Shown one piece after another: positions 5,331 through 5,892 of a DNA stretch of 5,892 nucleotides. The translations under genes and the position numbers were made by a program. Source of the stretch: JAGQTE01 sp964648005 (lineage in GTDB: Bacteria > Actinomycetota > Acidimicrobiia > Acidimicrobiales > Acidimicrobilacustridaceae); contig CAZYKR010000268.1 in the NCBI GenBank assembly GCA_964648005.1, positions 1 through 5,892 of the forward strand, read 5' to 3'. The notes beneath the pieces were generated by a model, which was given only the letters and a program-made list of their open reading frames with translations, had not been told where the DNA came from and did no database searches. Position 1 is the stretch's first letter. Every line of letters begins with the position of its first letter.

Positions 5331-5892
5331 GTGTCCGCCGACGGCTCGAACGTGCGGGCGCTCGCCCCGCTGCTGCGTGACGACCCCGAGCTCGCCCGGG
5401 TGCTGGGCCGGCGCGCCACGGTGCTCGCCGTGCCCGAGCCGGCGCGCGCGCTCACCATCGCCGGGCTGGTGCACCTGTCGTCGCGCCGACCGATCCTGGT
5501 GGCGGCGCCGACGACGGCTGACGCCGATCGGCTCGCCGGCGACCTCGGTGTGTACCTCGGCGACGACGCCGTCGAGGCGTTCCCTGCGTGGGAGACGCTG
5601 CCGTTCGAGCGGGTGAGCCCGAGCGTCGAGACGATGGGACGCCGGTGCAGCGTGCTGTGGCGCCTGCGCGATCCGCAGCGTCGTCCCGCCGTCGTCGTCG
5701 CCCCCGTGCGGGCGCTGCTGCAGCGTCTGGCGCCGTCTTCGCCGCTGACCGAGCCGGTCGTCGTCCGCCGCGGCGATGAGATCGACCCCACGGCGCTCGT
5801 CGAGCGTCTCGTGACCATGGGGTACCGGCGCGAGTACCAGGTGGAGGGTCGGGGCGAGGTGGCGGTGGGTGGCTCGATCGTCGACGTGTTCG
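5331..5892 (+). CDS. mfd: Transcription-repair coupling factor Mfd, N-terminal part (3' end outside window)
   Basis: Mfd is a DNA translocase that removes RNA polymerase stalled at lesions and recruits UvrA for excision repair. Only 187 residues are visible of a family that usually exceeds 1,100. They cover the UvrB-like N-terminal region: RPILVAAPTTADADRLAGDL (53-72), the signature PAWETLPFERVSPSVETMGR (85-104), VVVAPVRALLQRL (121-133) and YRREYQVEGRGEVAVGGSIV (165-184), matching the Mfd pattern in which Gln-Val and a Gly-Glu-x-Ala-Val-x-Gly run precede IVDVF. GTG at 5331 is the first possible start, one codon after the regulator's TGA and in the same frame; it has no clear ribosome binding site. 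GTG at 5352 would begin VRALAPLLRDD and is an alternative. Mfd lies just downstream of pth and one small gene in Bacillus, so its place here is expected. Confidence 0.93.
   Translation, partial: MSADGSNVRALAPLLRDDPELARVLGRRATVLAVPEPARALTIAGLVHLSSRRPILVAAPTTADADRLAGDLGVYLGDDAVEAFPAWETLPFERVSPSVETMGRRCSVLWRLRDPQRRPAVVVAPVRALLQRLAPSSPLTEPVVVRRGDEIDPTALVERLVTMGYRREYQVEGRGEVAVGGSIVDVF

Noticed and set aside
4329..5474. Minus-strand open frame of 381 codons opposite the regulator
   Set aside because: Antisense to the kinase end, the regulator and the mfd start; no motifs.
1..5892. CRISPR array, tRNA, insertion sequence or defence system
   Set aside because: No spaced repeat array, cloverleaf, transposase motif, terminal inverted repeats or defence-type domains were seen; nearly all DNA is explained by housekeeping genes and the two-component pair.

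Overview
The window is about 5.9 kb of very GC-rich, densely coding DNA. Codons end mostly in G or C, GTG starts are frequent, and neighbouring genes overlap or nearly touch. The protein sequences and the order glmU-prs-...-rplY(ctc)-pth-...-mfd point to an actinobacterium (Actinomycetota). An Acidimicrobiia-like lineage is my guess, not something the sequence proves. The same backbone is known in Bacillus subtilis (gcaD-prs-ctc-spoVC-yabK-mfd) and, in part, in Mycobacterium tuberculosis (glmU-prsA-lpqT-rplY-pth), so this is a conserved housekeeping neighbourhood with lineage-specific insertions.

Layout, left to right: the 3' end of glmU (1-392); prs, PRPP synthetase (417-1397); a small exported protein with four cysteines (1470-1850); a small two-helix membrane protein on the minus strand (1875-2153), convergent with the exported protein and divergent from rplY; a 124-bp divergent intergenic region with a 22-bp-period tandem repeat and two candidate -10 boxes; rplY, ribosomal protein L25/CTC (2278-2952); pth, peptidyl-tRNA hydrolase (2930-3562); a KdpD-like histidine kinase (3559-4641); a KdpE-like response regulator (4638-5327); and the 5' part of mfd (from 5331, running off the right edge). 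From rplY to mfd the genes overlap or lie 3 bp apart, so they probably form one transcriptional unit with translational coupling.

The backbone genes serve precursor supply (UDP-GlcNAc, PRPP), translation (L25, Pth) and transcription-coupled repair (Mfd). The insertions are the less ordinary part: the exported and membrane proteins between prs and rplY, and a two-component system between pth and mfd. The visible GlmU end is also unusual. Its left-handed beta-helix stops about 100 residues early compared with E. coli GlmU, so the acetyltransferase active site is missing.

I found no mobile element, CRISPR array, tRNA, rRNA or defence-like system. The best leads for something undescribed are the acetyltransferase-less GlmU, the divergent tandem-repeat control region, and the inserted two-component pair.
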